Of a stretch of DNA of 64,000 nucleotides, positions 1-12,225 are shown in pieces (the first letter of the stretch is position 1; every line of letters begins with the position of its first letter). The translations under genes and the position numbers were made by a program. The DNA comes from Torymus aiolomorphi (taxonomy: Eukaryota > Arthropoda > Insecta > Hymenoptera > Torymidae). A model generated the notes under the pieces. That model was not told the DNA's origin and ran no database searches. It saw only the letters and a list, made by a program, of their open reading frames with translations. Where the stretch lies: contig CM070875.1 of NCBI GenBank assembly GCA_036365515.1, positions 3,569,001-3,633,000 on the forward strand, written 5' to 3'.

Positions 1-896
1 GCCAGCCACGCAGGCCACAGAGCAACGGTACGCGCGCGGGTACACGTGCCGCATTGTTGTTTCGCCAAGATCATGTGTGCGTGTGTGTGTGTATCACCGA
101 CTGACGCTGCACCTGCGCGCGCCGAGAGTAATGTAGAGACGCGACTCGGTCTCTTTGGTAAGTACAGAGGGAGAGAGGGCGAGAATGAGTGAGTGGAAGG
201 GTGAATGCAGAGCCTTCACAGTTCACTTTTGTAAGTGGAACTGCGCGTATAGCTGCGTCGGCGAGTGTGTACGCAAAGGTATATAGGATTTCTGGCGCGT
301 AGGTTGTATTGGAGTGAATAGGACTTTTAAAGATTATTTTAGCTGATTTAATTAAATGCTGAAACGTATACCGTATAGCTTGTTGTGTTCAAAATGACGG
401 CAAAAGAGATGATTAAAATTCATTAACCCTCAAATTATTCCGTACAATAACGTACTTACCTTAATTACGTGCAATGTAACGCAACTTTAATTCACTGAAA
501 TCCCACCCTAGACTCTCCCTTAATAACGGGCTGCGCGCAGGGTCAAATCAAATTACCTCGCGCACTCTCCTCACCGCTCGCTATATAGTTCGCTCGCTCG
601 CGCCGGCAAGTTTTACACGACGCTTTCTCTCTCTCTCTCTCCTCTACTACTACGCTCTCGAGTGCAGTGATATTTGCTTGAATCTTAATAAAATTTGCTT
701 AAATCCACTTGATATGCGTTACTCAACTTTTTAAATGAATTAATCTTACTTAACCCTAACCAATTTGCATACCTTCCCCCCCCACCCTCTCTCACTTCGT
801 CTCAAGCCACTTTAATTCACTTGTACCACCACGCGCATTCTCTGTCTCTCTCTCGCCAAAAATACAAATCATTATCCTTTAACCCACATTCTGTTA

Positions 897-991
<95 letters not shown>

Positions 992-1881
992 CCATACAAA
1001 GCTAAAAAAAAGATTGCGCCATCGCGCCGACAGCATCACCAGGCTGTGCTGTTCATTAAAACCGCGCGTCAGTCAATCCGCGTTGAACGTCAGGTCATCA
1101 CTACACGTGTGTTGGGGGGGGGGGGGCGACGACGGCTTTTCTAATAAAATTAATCAAGCCCCGCGCGCCGGCATCCGCTTTTCATTCGCACTCGCAAGTT
1201 ACACACACAGATATGGAGAGGCGTACATATATACACGTTCGACAAACACGATTTGTCATGAGCGACGGCAGGCGCGTGAGCCCCGATGAGAGCAGCATTA
1301 GCTAATATCGCTTATATATTGATTGATACCTGATATACGTACCCGATACTCGCGTGCTATGCGTGCGATGGGGGATTATATGGGTGTGTAAGGGGGTGGA
1401 TATATATACTATATATATGTACATATGTACATACAGGCGAAGCGCGCGCGTATGTTCAAACGACGTTGTCGAAAAGTCAGCTGTATATATGTATAATTAG
1501 AGGATATAGTGCGGTTGCGTGTGTGAGCGCGCGGATCTTGTCTAACATCGCTGTTCGCTGCGGGGGGCTGTATATATATATATACACACTAGGGGGGTAC
1601 CCCCCGTACTCGCTCCGCCCATCAACCCCCATTTTTAGAAACTGATTAAATTGTAAATTCTGTTCTATTTTTTCAGCCTATAGATAAATAGAAAGATGCG
1701 TTTTATTTTAAAATAGGCCTAATCTACTGACTATGTCACTATAAAATTTTGGAAACCATTTAAATTGTATGAGTTTTTATTGAACGAAGTAAAGAAATTG
1801 AATAAATTTTAATATACCTTTTGTATTACTTGATCTTCTCATTTTCTGGAATATCACCAATAACTTCTAATTTCAAGTATA
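1..1881. other. Non-coding CpG-rich and low-complexity DNA
   Basis: Contains CA, GA, TA and G-run repeats, and alternating CG-rich and AT-rich patches. No exon with a coherent protein and no RNA gene is recognised. Confidence 0.6.
899..990. repeat. (CA)46 microsatellite
   Basis: Uninterrupted CA dinucleotide run of 92 bp. Confidence 0.99.
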
Positions 1882-2114
1882 CTGTTACGATTTAATAATC
1901 GCATACTATAAGTAAATGGAGGAGGACTCGATAAAAAAACGGCATGGCATGACTCGGCGGGGAATCGAACCCCGGACCTTTCGTTTTCGCGACGAGTGCT
2001 CTGACCACTGAGCTACCGATGCCGGTGCACGTTTTTCCTCGAGTCGTCCTCATGTTGCTGCTATATGCAACCTGATCCGACTCGTCACGTTGTGCATACT
2101 ATGCACACGTAACA
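1882..2114 (-). repeat. tRNA-like interspersed repeat, same TTGTTACGTGTG family
   Basis: Read on the minus strand it starts TTGTTACGTGTGCATAG and contains a well-preserved tRNA-like region (2023-1946): GGCATCGGTAGCTCAGTGG gives box A, and GGTTCGATTCC is a perfect box B. It closes with CGTAACAG, inverse to the start. Part of the acceptor stem pairs (GGCAT/ATGCC), but four extra bases break it and position 33 of the anticodon loop is G, so a functional tRNA is unlikely. Confidence 0.7.
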
Positions 2115-2249
2115 ATACGTTTTTAACAGGAAAAAAAATAATATTGACTCCAAAACCAAGTTCACTACTTACGAGTGTGCTCTTTTGAATGGCGAGGTCT
2201 AAATTAAATTTGGATAGTTCCATAAACCAACACAGTGGTTTTTCAGTAA

Positions 2250-3615
2250 AAAATTACTAATAGCCAAATCGTGATCAGCACCCTCTAAAACCTCTGTATA
2301 CCAATTTTGAGCGAAATCTAAGCTTTTTTCAAACTTTTCACCACCATATTGGATTCTCCATTTTGAATGTTGAAAGTGCAACAAAATCTTTGTCATGGAC
2401 CTCAAAACCCCCTGTATACAAATTTTAAGCAAAATGCTTCCTTCGAACTTTTGACCGCCATTTTAAATTTCGAAAGTCTGATAGCAAGATCGCGATTAGC
2501 GACCTCAAAAACCCCTGTATTCCAATTTTCAGTAAAATCTAAACTTTCTTAGAATTTTTAACGGCCATATTGATTCAGCCATTTTCAATTTCGAAAGTCC
2601 AATAACAAAATCTTGATCAGCAACCTCGAAAACCCCTGCACACTAATTTTAAGCAAAATCTAAGCTTCCGTCGATCTTTTGATGGCCATTTTGAATTTCG
2701 AAAGTCTGATGGCAAGATCGTGATCAGAGACATATGAAAACGCCGGTCTCTAATTTCGAGAAAAACCTAAGCTTTTTTCGAAATTTTAACCGCCATTTTG
2801 GACCCGCCATTTTCAATTTTGAAAGTCTGGTAACAAAATCGTGATCAGCAACTTCGAAATCCCCCGTATACCAATTTTGAACACAATTTAAGCTTTCTTC
2901 TTACTCTTCATTACCATATTGTATCGGCCATTTTGAATTTCAAAAGTCTAATAGGAAAATCCTGATCAGCGACCTCAAAAACCCCTGCATACCAATTTTC
3001 AGTCAAATCTAAGCTTTCTTCGAACTTTTATCAGACATATTGGTTCCGTCATTTTAAATTTCGAAAGTCCAATAACTAAACCTTGATCAGCGATCTCGAA
3101 AACTCTATACACGAATTTTAAGCAAAATCTATGCTTCCCTCGAACTTTTGACCGCGATTTTGAATTTTGAAAGTCTGATAGCAAAATTGTGATCAGCGAC
3201 CTCGAATACCCCTGTACTCCAATTTCGAGAAAACCCTAAGCTTTTTTCGACTTTTTAACCGTCATATTGGATCCGCCATTTTGAATGTTGAAAGTCTGAT
3301 ATCAAAATCATAATCCGGAACTTCGAAAACCCCCGTATACCAATTTTGAACACAATCTAAGCTTTTTTTGAATGTTTAACGGCCATACTAATTCCGCCAT
3401 TTTGAATTTCGAAAGTCTAAAAACAAAATTTTGATCAGGGACCTCGAAAACCCCTGTATACTAATTCTAAGCAAAATCTAAGATTTTTTCGAATTTTTTA
3501 CCGCCATATTGGATCCGACATTTTGAATTTCAAATCCAATAGCAAAATCTTGATCAGCGACCTCGAAAACCCTTATATAAAAATGTTCATCAAAATCTAA
3601 GCTTTTTTCAAATTT
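2250..3615. repeat. About 120-bp tandem repeat, roughly 12 units
   Basis: GTGATCAGCGACCTCGAAAA followed by CCCCTGTATACCAATTTT, AATCTAAGCTTTTTTCGAA and CGCCATTTTGAATTTCGAAAG recurs with GATCAGC marks near 2273, 2392, 2490, 2612, 2720, 2842, 2962, 3083, 3190, 3311, 3432 and 3551. Steps are 119-122 bp, with shorter ones (98-108) lacking part of the CCATATTGGATC segment. Confidence 0.9.
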
Positions 3616-3639
3616 ATAATTTTCCTTGTTGTAAGCTTG

Positions 3640-3915
3640 TCTTGTGCGTTACTTCATCGAATGTTCGAATTCATATATGAATTATATATAACAGATCGAT
3701 AAATCTATCGAGATCCGCCTTGAGGCCAAGAGGGCTAATCCTTTGTATCAGTAAGCGCGGGACTAACCTCTCTCTCGTAGCGAATAACCGATTAGGAGAG
3801 GCCACAATAGTGCCCGGTACTTTACTCTCGATAAAACGGGCCTTGATGAAGTTTCAGAGAACATTAGGCCAGAGAATCCACGGCAAAAGCAGGAGTTTTT
3901 AACTACAAGACTTAT
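3640..3915. other. Unique GC-moderate segment, possible decayed element
   Basis: Between the 120-bp array and a G-rich tract lies non-repetitive sequence (CGAGATCCGCCTTGAGGCC, ATAGTGCCCGGTACTTTACT). It has a complex, gene-like composition but no long frame and no recognised protein. An LTR remnant was considered and cannot be shown. Confidence 0.3.
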
Positions 3916-3919
3916 TGAA

Positions 3920-4300
3920 TCTTGAGGGAGGTTCGAGGGGGGTTTGAGGGGGTTTGAGGGGGGTCTGAGAGGGGTCTGGAGGGAGGCGAGGGGGGCTCTG
4001 CCATGCTCGAAATAAGGTGATGTGATACCCACGCTATTACTCAATTCTCGGTTCCCGTTTTTCTCCTTCAATTTTAAACTTTTTGAAAAAAACTCTTTGA
4101 CACGTTTTAAGTTTAATAAAGAACTACAACGTATCAAAGAGTTTTTTTCTTAAAATTAAAAATTGAATGAGAAAAACGGGAACCAAATTTTGGGTAATAG
4201 TGTCAGTATCGCATCACCATAACGTAAAAAAATTACAATTTTACGTTATTTTGAGGGGAGTCTGAGGGGGGGTCTGTGGGTTGGCGGTGGGGGGGGGGGG
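3920..4300 (+). repeat. G-rich tract GGGGTTTGAGG/GGGGTCTGAGG, split by a MITE
   Basis: Runs of four or more G separated by TTTGA or TCTGA occur at 3925-4000 and again at 4253-4305. The 203-bp MITE at 4016 and a short AT hairpin (4219-4250) sit between. Many G4-compatible motifs are present on the plus strand. Confidence 0.7.
4016..4218. mobile_element. GGTGATGYGATAC-family MITE, 203 bp, with ATAA duplication
   Basis: The ends are GGTGATGTGATACCCAC and, inverted, GGTGATGCGATACTGAC. Arms pair through GTTTTTCTCCTTCAATTTT and TCAAAGAGTTTTTT. ATAA flanks both ends. The insertion splits a G-rich tract. A same-length copy exists at 60789-60991. Confidence 0.85.
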
Positions 4301-4370
4301 TCTGCGTGACATGAATAACGCTTAGAACTATATAATATAGAGAGATATATACATATATATATTACTGTAC

Positions 4371-4608
4371 GCGCTCGGAGAGAAAGAAATTAGTAAAAAT
4401 TACCAAACTGTCAAGTTACCCGGAGTCAGACCTGAAAACCCAAACTTTTTACCGAACTTTTGGCACTTTTTACTAAAAGTTTTATAAATTTTACAAAAAG
4501 TTTAGGAAAAAGTGCCAAAAAGTTTGGTAAAAAAATTTGGGTTTTCAGGTATGTCTCCGAGTTACTTGACAGTTTGGTCATTTTTACTGATTTCTTTCTC
4601 TCCGTGCG
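4371..4608. mobile_element. CGGAGAGAAAG fold-back MITE
   Basis: Left CTCGGAGAGAAAGAAAT and right ATTTCTTTCTCTCCGTG frame a long palindrome pairing through ACCAAACTGTCAAGTTAC and CCTGAAAACCCAAA. The ends fit the CAC[T/G]GAGAG family with one substitution, and CG flanks both sides. Confidence 0.75.
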
Positions 4609-4609
4609 C

Positions 4610-7600
4610 GTAAGATACATACATATACATGCGCGAGGATGAAATGTTTTACATGTGCGTATATTTTCCGTCGGTGATTTTGGAGTGTATCGGCTCGCCG
4701 CACGCAAACCCGCTCAGCTGTTATTGGAGATTTTACTTTGATGGGATTTTAATAGAAAGTAGTATACACCTGGCGCGCTGGAAATTAAATAAAATCGACT
4801 TTATATATATTGACGTTAATTAAAATTGTACCGTGTCAAGCTATTGTATATATATATATACTTTCGCATGCGCATTTACTCTCGTATAATATATAACACG
4901 CGCGTAGGTTGTATTGGCATATATGTCTTCGAAATTAAAGTCAACTAACGCGTCCGTATACGTATAATTACTATTGTAAATGCTGAAATTCGCACATTTT
5001 CCTCACTCCCCCATCCAAAAAATGCCATACCTAATCCCTATAGCTGCGTCCCGATGTCCAAGATTAATCGAAAAAGAAGTCTGACATATATGCCCGCCGT
5101 ACGTCCGCCGTTATCCCCCGCGCAGGTTGAATAACCGCGCGCCATAAAGGAAGTGTCCGCTCATAATCGCTGCATCCAGCAGTTCGTCTCTCCCCTCCCT
5201 CACCCCCTATTAAGACAAGGCAAACATATATAAGGACGACCGTCGTCGGGATAAATTGACGATCGGGGACGACGGATACGCGCGCGTATATCTATATACA
5301 CACATCGCACGCACACGACACGATGAATCAGCCGCGCCGCTGCCAAGAGAGATAACGTCTGTACGAAGGGGAAAGCACCCGCATCAGCGTTTGCGTGCGC
5401 GTGTGTATGTTTGTGTGTATATAAGAAGGAGGAGGAAGGGAGGAAGGGATCGTCGCTCGAGGCCAATTATCGAAATGATTTCCCGTATATATATCCGCGA
5501 GATGTGTGCGGTTTCCATATATATATATATACCCAGCGAGCGAACACAACATCGTTATTTTTCAACACGGAGGCATAGAGACAGAGAGAGAGGGAGACAG
5601 TACCAAAGCGCATTGTGATCGCGAAGCCGAGGGATTTGAGCGAGGCAGGTATAACGAGCTAGCAAGCACGCGGCAATTACGCGGAGGGAATGCTGCTGCT
5701 GCTGCTGCGGTGGCGAGGGATTTCGCGTTATTATTAATAGATCGATTATTTACCGGGGCTGCCGATGCGATTGTTCGGTGCACGCGCGCGCGGTGAATGC
5801 GCGCAACGGTGCGTGCGAATTTTTTTTCTTTTTTTTTTTGTATGTGGGTGTGGTGGTGGTGGTTTTGTGTATAGAAGGGCTGAGAGCGGAGGTCTTTAGA
5901 GCGCGGCGAGTGTATGTATATATAGTGAAGTTCTGATGGAATTCGTTGTTGGGTGAAGGAAATTTATTATGTTGCCGATGAGGCGAGGAAAAGTGGTGGA
6001 AGTGAATGATAAAGGGTCGGGTGGAGGTGGTCGTTTGAAATTTGACGTTAGAATCAAGCTTGAGCTTACGAGGTAAAATTGCAAGCAAATTTTGTTTAAG
6101 TGTGATCTGTTTTGCAGCGATGGAGAGGCCTGGTTAGAAACTAGTTCGGAGAAAATAATAAAAATTATACAAAATTTGCGTGTATTTGTTATATAATGAA
6201 AAATTGATCATATCTTTGCAACGTTCTTTAGGAAATTCAAGACAACTGAAGTTGTATAATCGATATGTAGCTAACTTGTCTTTTATCCCACGCGTTTGAT
6301 TTATTTTTTAAAAAATAAATGCTATCATTTTGAGTATGGAAAAATATTTATATAGGATATACAAACGAGCAGAGAAACAGATATTTTTTGTATTAAGTCA
6401 AATATAAGACTTTCCAAAATTCTATCCATTCATTACACTTACGAGTGCAATATTGTATTCAAATTTCAAGATTTATCTTCAATTGTTTTTTAGAAAAAAA
6501 TTACTTTAGAAAAAATAAACGTTTTCGTTACAATAACAGGAGAAAAAATCAATCAATCTTCCTGAAATTTGGCACAGAGATAGCTTTTTTATATCTTCGA
6601 ACCGAGTTAGTTGTCCAAAGAAATCCAATTCTCACGACCAAAGATATTTGAGATTAAAACCTTTTTATTTATATTTTCTAATAGCATTTTCTAAGAGAAT
6701 ATTTCATTTATCGACTCAAAATTTTAACCACTTATTGCACTTATCGAGTACAATATTATATAAATTATACTTTTATATACTTTAAGAAATAACACGAAGA
6801 AAAAGAAATTTTTAAAAAATTAAAAATTAAATTAATTTTGTCTCATAAGTTTGAAAAAATAAAATGTGTAAAACACATGCACGCGTTGATAAATAACAAT
6901 TATTTACCTACATACTGATGTAAACAAGCAATAAATCAATAACTTAAGTTAGAGGAAGCTAATTGCCAATAAATTGACAGCGGTTTTTTTATTATAACAA
7001 TAATTACACACTTATCAATATTTTCGTATTTTTACTTCCTTCTCTTACACTGTTTACTTCCTCTAATTACTTTATCTCTCGCTCCTCTTCATCTCATTAC
7101 AAAAAAAACGATAACAATAATTTTCAAAAAAAAAAAAAACGAAAAACCAAATTTCAACAACGCGGACAGCTCTCTGTTGAAATCGACAGAACTGCCAAGC
7201 TTTATGCAAAATACTATACATTGGGCTGAAAAAATGTAATAACCCAGTACTACAAATCAGGTTAACACTCATGAATAACAAACGAAATCAAGCCAGCGGC
7301 GCAGATCCGATCGCACTATATATCGATTAGCTCGCATTGCAACAGCGCTGCGTTCTCCCCCGCTGGGGCTCCTCTCCCTCTTCCGAGTAAATATATTGAA
7401 AAAGAACACCTCACGTCATACAACAATGCCTCCCTCCCTCCCCCAAGATTGCGTCCTCTCCCTCAACGCTTAAAAGTATAGCGAAAAGCCCGGAAGACTC
7501 TCTCTCCACTCCACCGCGGCCGCAGAAAATCGAATAAACATTCATCAAAACTTTGTTTTCCGCGAGCTCGCGTACGGGGGGAATCGCTCGATTTAGCATT

Positions 7601-8122
7601 TAGCTGCGCTCGATGTCGCGCGCCGTCCCCTGGAGAATATCGCGCCGCTGCTGCTGCCACCCCCGCGCCGCTTTTGATGGAATTAAGAGCCACCGAGCGG
7701 ATACTACCTGTACGCGCGGGGCGTATATACCTTTTCGCTCGGGGGCCTCGCCCCCCTCACCCTCCAAGAATTACGGGCTCGAGCTGTACGAGTACAGGGG
7801 TGGAGTAGACACTGTTACCACTCGTTAGCAAGTTTCCAGCCACGGCAAGTTTGTGTGTGCTCCCTCTCCAATCCCCTTTTGTAATATCGGTGGCGGGAGG
7901 GAGGGGGGCGAGGAAAAAATAATAAGCGCATTATTTCAGACGGCGCAGAATTAGCCGCGGGTAATTGATTTTCATTTTTGTAGCCGTCGGCAGCCGCGCC
8001 CCGGCTCGCGCGAGAGCGATAAAGCGTTTAGTCGCGAGCGAGCCGAGGAGGCGAAGAGGCGGAATAATCTGCGTCGAGTTCGTGTTATTGGATTATTTTT
8101 TGCGTAGTTTTCACGCTGAGAT
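4610..8122. other. Non-coding stretch
   Basis: CpG-rich low-complexity sequence (4.8-5.9 kb and 7.3-8.1 kb) around an AT-rich block (6.1-7.3 kb). A (CTG)n run is at about 5691-5708. Open frames are driven by simple sequence; nothing recognisable. Confidence 0.6.

Positions 8123-8148
<26 letters not shown>
8123..8148. repeat. (GA)n microsatellite
   Basis: GA run that continues imperfectly to about 8165. Confidence 0.95.
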
Positions 8149-8155
<7 letters not shown>

Positions 8156-8359
8156 GGCGAGAGAGGGTTTAATTGGCCAGCGATTTAGTTTTTCGGGGTG
8201 GATGCGATATAAAGTCTTTATGCGGTGATTATGCAGGTTCTTCTTTTGCTTTTTTTTTTTAGTTTCGAGGGGGAATGGAACGAGGTCGGATTGCGGGTTA
8301 ACGGGCTGGAAGAGCGGGCTGAGAGTTGATTTTTTAGATGAGGTCTTGAATGATTGATG

Positions 8360-8546
8360 AAAAATAGTATATTGTGTACCTAGGGCGCAAAATGGGCCTT
8401 TTGAGACCGAGTGTGGATTTTGCAGTACGAGTCGTAGGTGAGCTAGCACGAGCCGAAGGCGAGTGCGTTTGCGAACCGAAGACGAGTACTGCAAACACAC
8501 GAGGTCAAAAGACCCATTAAGCCCTAGGTGCACACCATATTTGTTG
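8360..8546. repeat. Fold-back element with CCTAGGGC ends
   Basis: GTGTACCTAGGGCGCAAAATG pairs with CCCATTAAGCCCTAGGTGCAC. Inner parts also pair (TTTTGCAGTACGAGTCG with CGAGTACTGCAAA). The apex holds GAGCCGAAGGCGAG-type words. Confidence 0.75.
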
Positions 8547-8748
8547 TGACTCATGTATTGATTTTCGGCGTTTTTGAACCCAAAAAGCAAGGCTTAATTG
8601 AGTTTTGCTTTATACGACAAGGAAATACTTTTTTTAACAAAAATAGTGTATTGCATATATTCCTGAATAAAAAAAAGTCATAAAAAAACATGCATTCACA
8701 AATTTATAGTGGATTAAGTTTAATTTTTGCGATTTTATGGAATGTTAG

Positions 8749-8805
8749 AGTAGCGGGCGCAAAAATCCATTAGCGCCCGCCTCGGGCGTGAATGGATTTT
8801 TTTGT
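8749..8805. repeat. Short hairpin
   Basis: CGGGCGCAAAAATCCATT and AATGGATTTTTTTGTCC pair around GCGCCCGCCTCGGGCGTG, giving a compact stem. It may be the remnant of a small inverted-repeat element. Nothing else is visible around it. Confidence 0.4.
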
Positions 8806-8829
8806 CCAATCGGTCGCAAAAGAGTCACT

Positions 8830-10713
8830 TTAGGACCTCTTTTTAGGTCGGAAAACGACGAAAATCGTGCATGTGTTACAAAAATAATTTTAAATAAGTT
8901 TTTGGTTTTATACACCGGGGAAATTTTTATACTAAAAATTACGATGTTTAATATAGGAAACGTGGAACATATAACATATAACATATAACATGGAACATGG
9001 AAGAATTGCTCAGTGATGGCACCAGTTGCATTTTCGGCTAGAGTTTTTAATGTTATGAGTTAAAATTAAAATACAAAAAAAGGAAATGATAAAAAGGTGA
9101 TCCTCCTATAAAGAGGTGGATTATGTTTTTTTAAATATTATTATTATATTAATAAGGAGTCACTTGAAAAAATAAAGAAAGTTGGTTTTTCACAAGATAC
9201 TAGTGATATTGAACACATTCAGTGTCTACACAAAGCCCCTACGGAGGACTTTTATAGCACTGCTAAGTTCTACACAAATAATATTAACCCATTAAAGCCC
9301 ACGGAGACACTTTTTTCACCACTTCTTCAGAGCTCTCTAGATTGGATAAATTTGGGCCTCAAAAATTTTTGAACACATAAAATTCATAGATTTTTCATCG
9401 ATCTTTCCAATGGTGACATCCAAAATTAGAGAAAAAAATTTGTATTACTCAAAAAATTTAAGTGTAAAAAACACCGAAAAAAATTTTTTTTTATTTTCTC
9501 TGCAAGCTGGATGAAAAATATAATGAAAATATTCATGTTAGTCACAAGTTCTTAGTGCTTAATCAAAAATTAAAACTTGTACTGAAATTTTGCTAACAAG
9601 TTTCAAAATTGTATAAAACTATTATTACACACATTGAAATACTAACGTTGTCATGAATAGTGATGTTATATCTATACTTAGAAAGTCCTTTCTAAGTAAT
9701 TCACAGGTAAAATAAACATATTTAATTACCTTGATTAAAGCAATGTCGTTGTTTTTGCTGTCGCTATCATAATCCGCATGTATTATAATTTTCTCGACTA
9801 TGTCTACTTAACCTAAAGTTTCTCTGTATCCACTGCCAATTGGTACTGATATATGAGATTTATTTCTATTTTGCAATGAAGAGATTAATTTAATTTTTTG
9901 TAAGAAGTTCTGTTATATAGAAATACTTAATGCAATTATAAAAATTAAATGAAATCTTACATGTTAATAATTGCACCGCAGATGTTATGTATTCTGTACC
10001 AAAGCAAGTTAGCCTAAAAACAAATTTAAATACTTTCATCCTGAGAGTTATGGACTTAAAAATTTATATTGAAATTATTATGTTGATATAAAAGATATAA
10101 GGAGCTTTAATCAGATTCAACATTTTCTTGAATTAATTTAAAAAACTTTTAAACTTCTATAAACTGTTTTGTATGAAATTTATTCAATACATTATGCGAT
10201 AAAGCAAGTAGGTCTATTAATATCGTTCATTAATATTGACATATTAATAAATAAATCTATTAATAAATCTATCAAAAAATCTAATATTTTTTTTAACTAG
10301 TTACATTAAAGAAATTGCTGCAAGGGAATGAAAGTTACAAAATTTAATTGATATTTATTTACCTGATATAGTAGATCTTCTATTGTAACGTTATATCCTC
10401 CAACAATTTTATCTTCATGTGTTCTATTGTTATCTATTAGAAATTGAAATATAATATGTAATTGAAAAATTTATTTTAATTAACAAAAGTATTATTTAAA
10501 ATCTCTTTTAATACCTATATAGAAGCCGTTCGCGAAAGCGACGCACAACAAAATACTCAAATCTTTCATGACTGCGATACGTGATAATTAAATAAAAATC
10601 TTTCTTATATACAACATCTTATCAAATGATCATTAATAGAATTATAAATTAAAAATAAAATAGACACGAGTGTTGGAGTCAACTATTTCTTTCGTACTAG
10701 CATTAGCTTCGTT
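8830..10713. other. AT-rich non-coding stretch
   Basis: No long frame, no clear inverted repeat and no tandem repeat seen. A few short recurring words (TCTACACAAA at 9235 and 9270, also near 11580) suggest old interspersed repeats. Confidence 0.5.
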
Positions 10714-10917
10714 ATTTCGTGATGGTTACGATAAATGTTGTTGAAGGCCGCGGCCGCGCGCCATGGTACACATGTTACGACATGCGCAGGACACGAAAAT
10801 TTCAGTAGTTTATGTATTGTTGTACAATTTTTCGTGATCGTGTCGTGCGCACGTCGTAACACGTGTACCGTGGCGCGCGGCCTTCAACATCATTTATCGT
10901 AACAATCACGAAAAATT
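10714..10917. repeat. GC-rich fold-back element
   Basis: TTTCGTGATGGTTACGATAA, ATGTTGTTGAAGGCCGCG and CGCGCGCCATGGTACACATG are mirrored on the right (CGCGCGGCCTTCAACATCAT, TTTATCGTAACAATCACGAAA). Arms are about 87 bp around an AT-rich centre. The GC-rich core stands out from its AT-rich surroundings. Confidence 0.85.
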
Positions 10918-11730
10918 CTATTTAACAATAATGCATAGAGTACTGAAATTTCCCATAAAACTTCCTTAGGCGTTTAAGAATGTAGTAGGCGAATCAAATT
11001 GCAAAATTCGAAAATTCGTTACACAACTTTTGCATTTGAGAATGCAGGTTTAAAATAGCGAAAACAATTGTTTTAAAATTCGCTATTTGGTTCAATAACA
11101 ATCTCTATTCCGCTATGGTTTACTATAATATTCCTAATACTCCAAAATTTATTGTGTAAAAATTTCTGAAAGAAATAGTTGATCTGAACAAAGTTCTAGC
11201 GAGTTGAACAGAAAATTATATTAAACTTTTTTTTTCGAAAAAAAAAAACAGTTTATTGGGATTTTTAACAAAACTAATAAAGATGAAAATTTGATTTCTT
11301 CACAGAAAATGCGCATTTCAATTCTTTACATGCCTGTACTTTAAAAAACAAGATTTGCTCAATCTTCAAATTCGGATCGTTGGAGAATACTTTTTCTGCA
11401 AAATCGCGGTATGTCCCTTTTCGTTTCCAGGCTCTCAATTAAGATCAAATGTTATGTAATTGATTAAAAACTACCTATAATTAAGTATGTGAATTTAATT
11501 GACAACTTTCGTCGATATCGTACACAAGTATTTTGTACACGACAGTAGTGTACAAGTTTTTAAAATATAATAAAATTCTACACAAATAAAGTCTACACAG
11601 AGAATTTCGGCCAACAAACTATTTATTATTTACTATTTATCGAGATAAATTGTGCACAGTTAAAATCTACATCAATATGATCTACACATGATGTAGGTTT
11701 TAATCATGTAAAATATCTCAGTATAGACTA

Positions 11731-12218
11731 TTGTTACGTGTGGATACACGTACAAATATGAAAGAACGAAATAGCAAGGCGTCCGATTACAATATGACGC
11801 CGATTAGCAGAAAGCCAAGCGGTGACGGCCGTGGCTTGATGGTAGCGTTTCTGACTCGCGAGTCGGCGGCTCTGGTTCAATCCCAGGGTCCTTCACTTTT
11901 TATTATTAAACGTTGCGATAGCTCACTAGTAATATTTTGGCCCCCAACTGAGGAGCCGGTAGCTAAACCGCACCGGAACCCACGAGAGATAAAGAAGAGT
12001 CTCATGGATAAATTAATTTCGCTGTGCTTTGTAGCAGTTCCACGAGGTCCGAGCAGCGCATATGGAGCCGATAAAGAAGATTTCATCGACGAGGACGTCG
12101 ATTTTCCGAGCCCTGGAAGTGTTGTTACGTGTGGATACACGTACGAATATGAAAGAACGAAATAAGCAAGACATCCGATTACAATATGACGCCGATTAGC
12201 AGAAAGCCGAGCGATGAC
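11731..12218 (+). repeat. tRNA-like interspersed repeat with direct duplication of its head
   Basis: A head of about 97 bp starting TTGTTACGTGTGGATACACG occurs at 11731-11827 and again at 12122-12218, 391 bp apart. The first copy continues into a tRNA-like module: box A TGGCTTGATGG at about 11832 and box B GGTTCAATCCC at about 11874, followed by a T-run (11896). The second is cut short by another element. The head contains the hairpin TACGTGT-ggat-ACACGTA. The 144-codon open frame here is not a gene. Confidence 0.7.
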
Positions 12219-12225
12219 GCTCGAC

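Noticed and set aside
817..1144. Open frames encoding His-Thr or Cys-Val repeats
   Set aside because: They are translations of the (CA)n microsatellite.
1946..2023. Functional tRNA gene on the minus strand
   Set aside because: Boxes A and B are excellent, but the acceptor stem has extra bases, the anticodon loop lacks the conserved T33, and it sits in a repeat unit.
3640..3915. LTR retroelement remnant
   Set aside because: No paired LTRs, primer-binding site, or gag/pol frame could be found.
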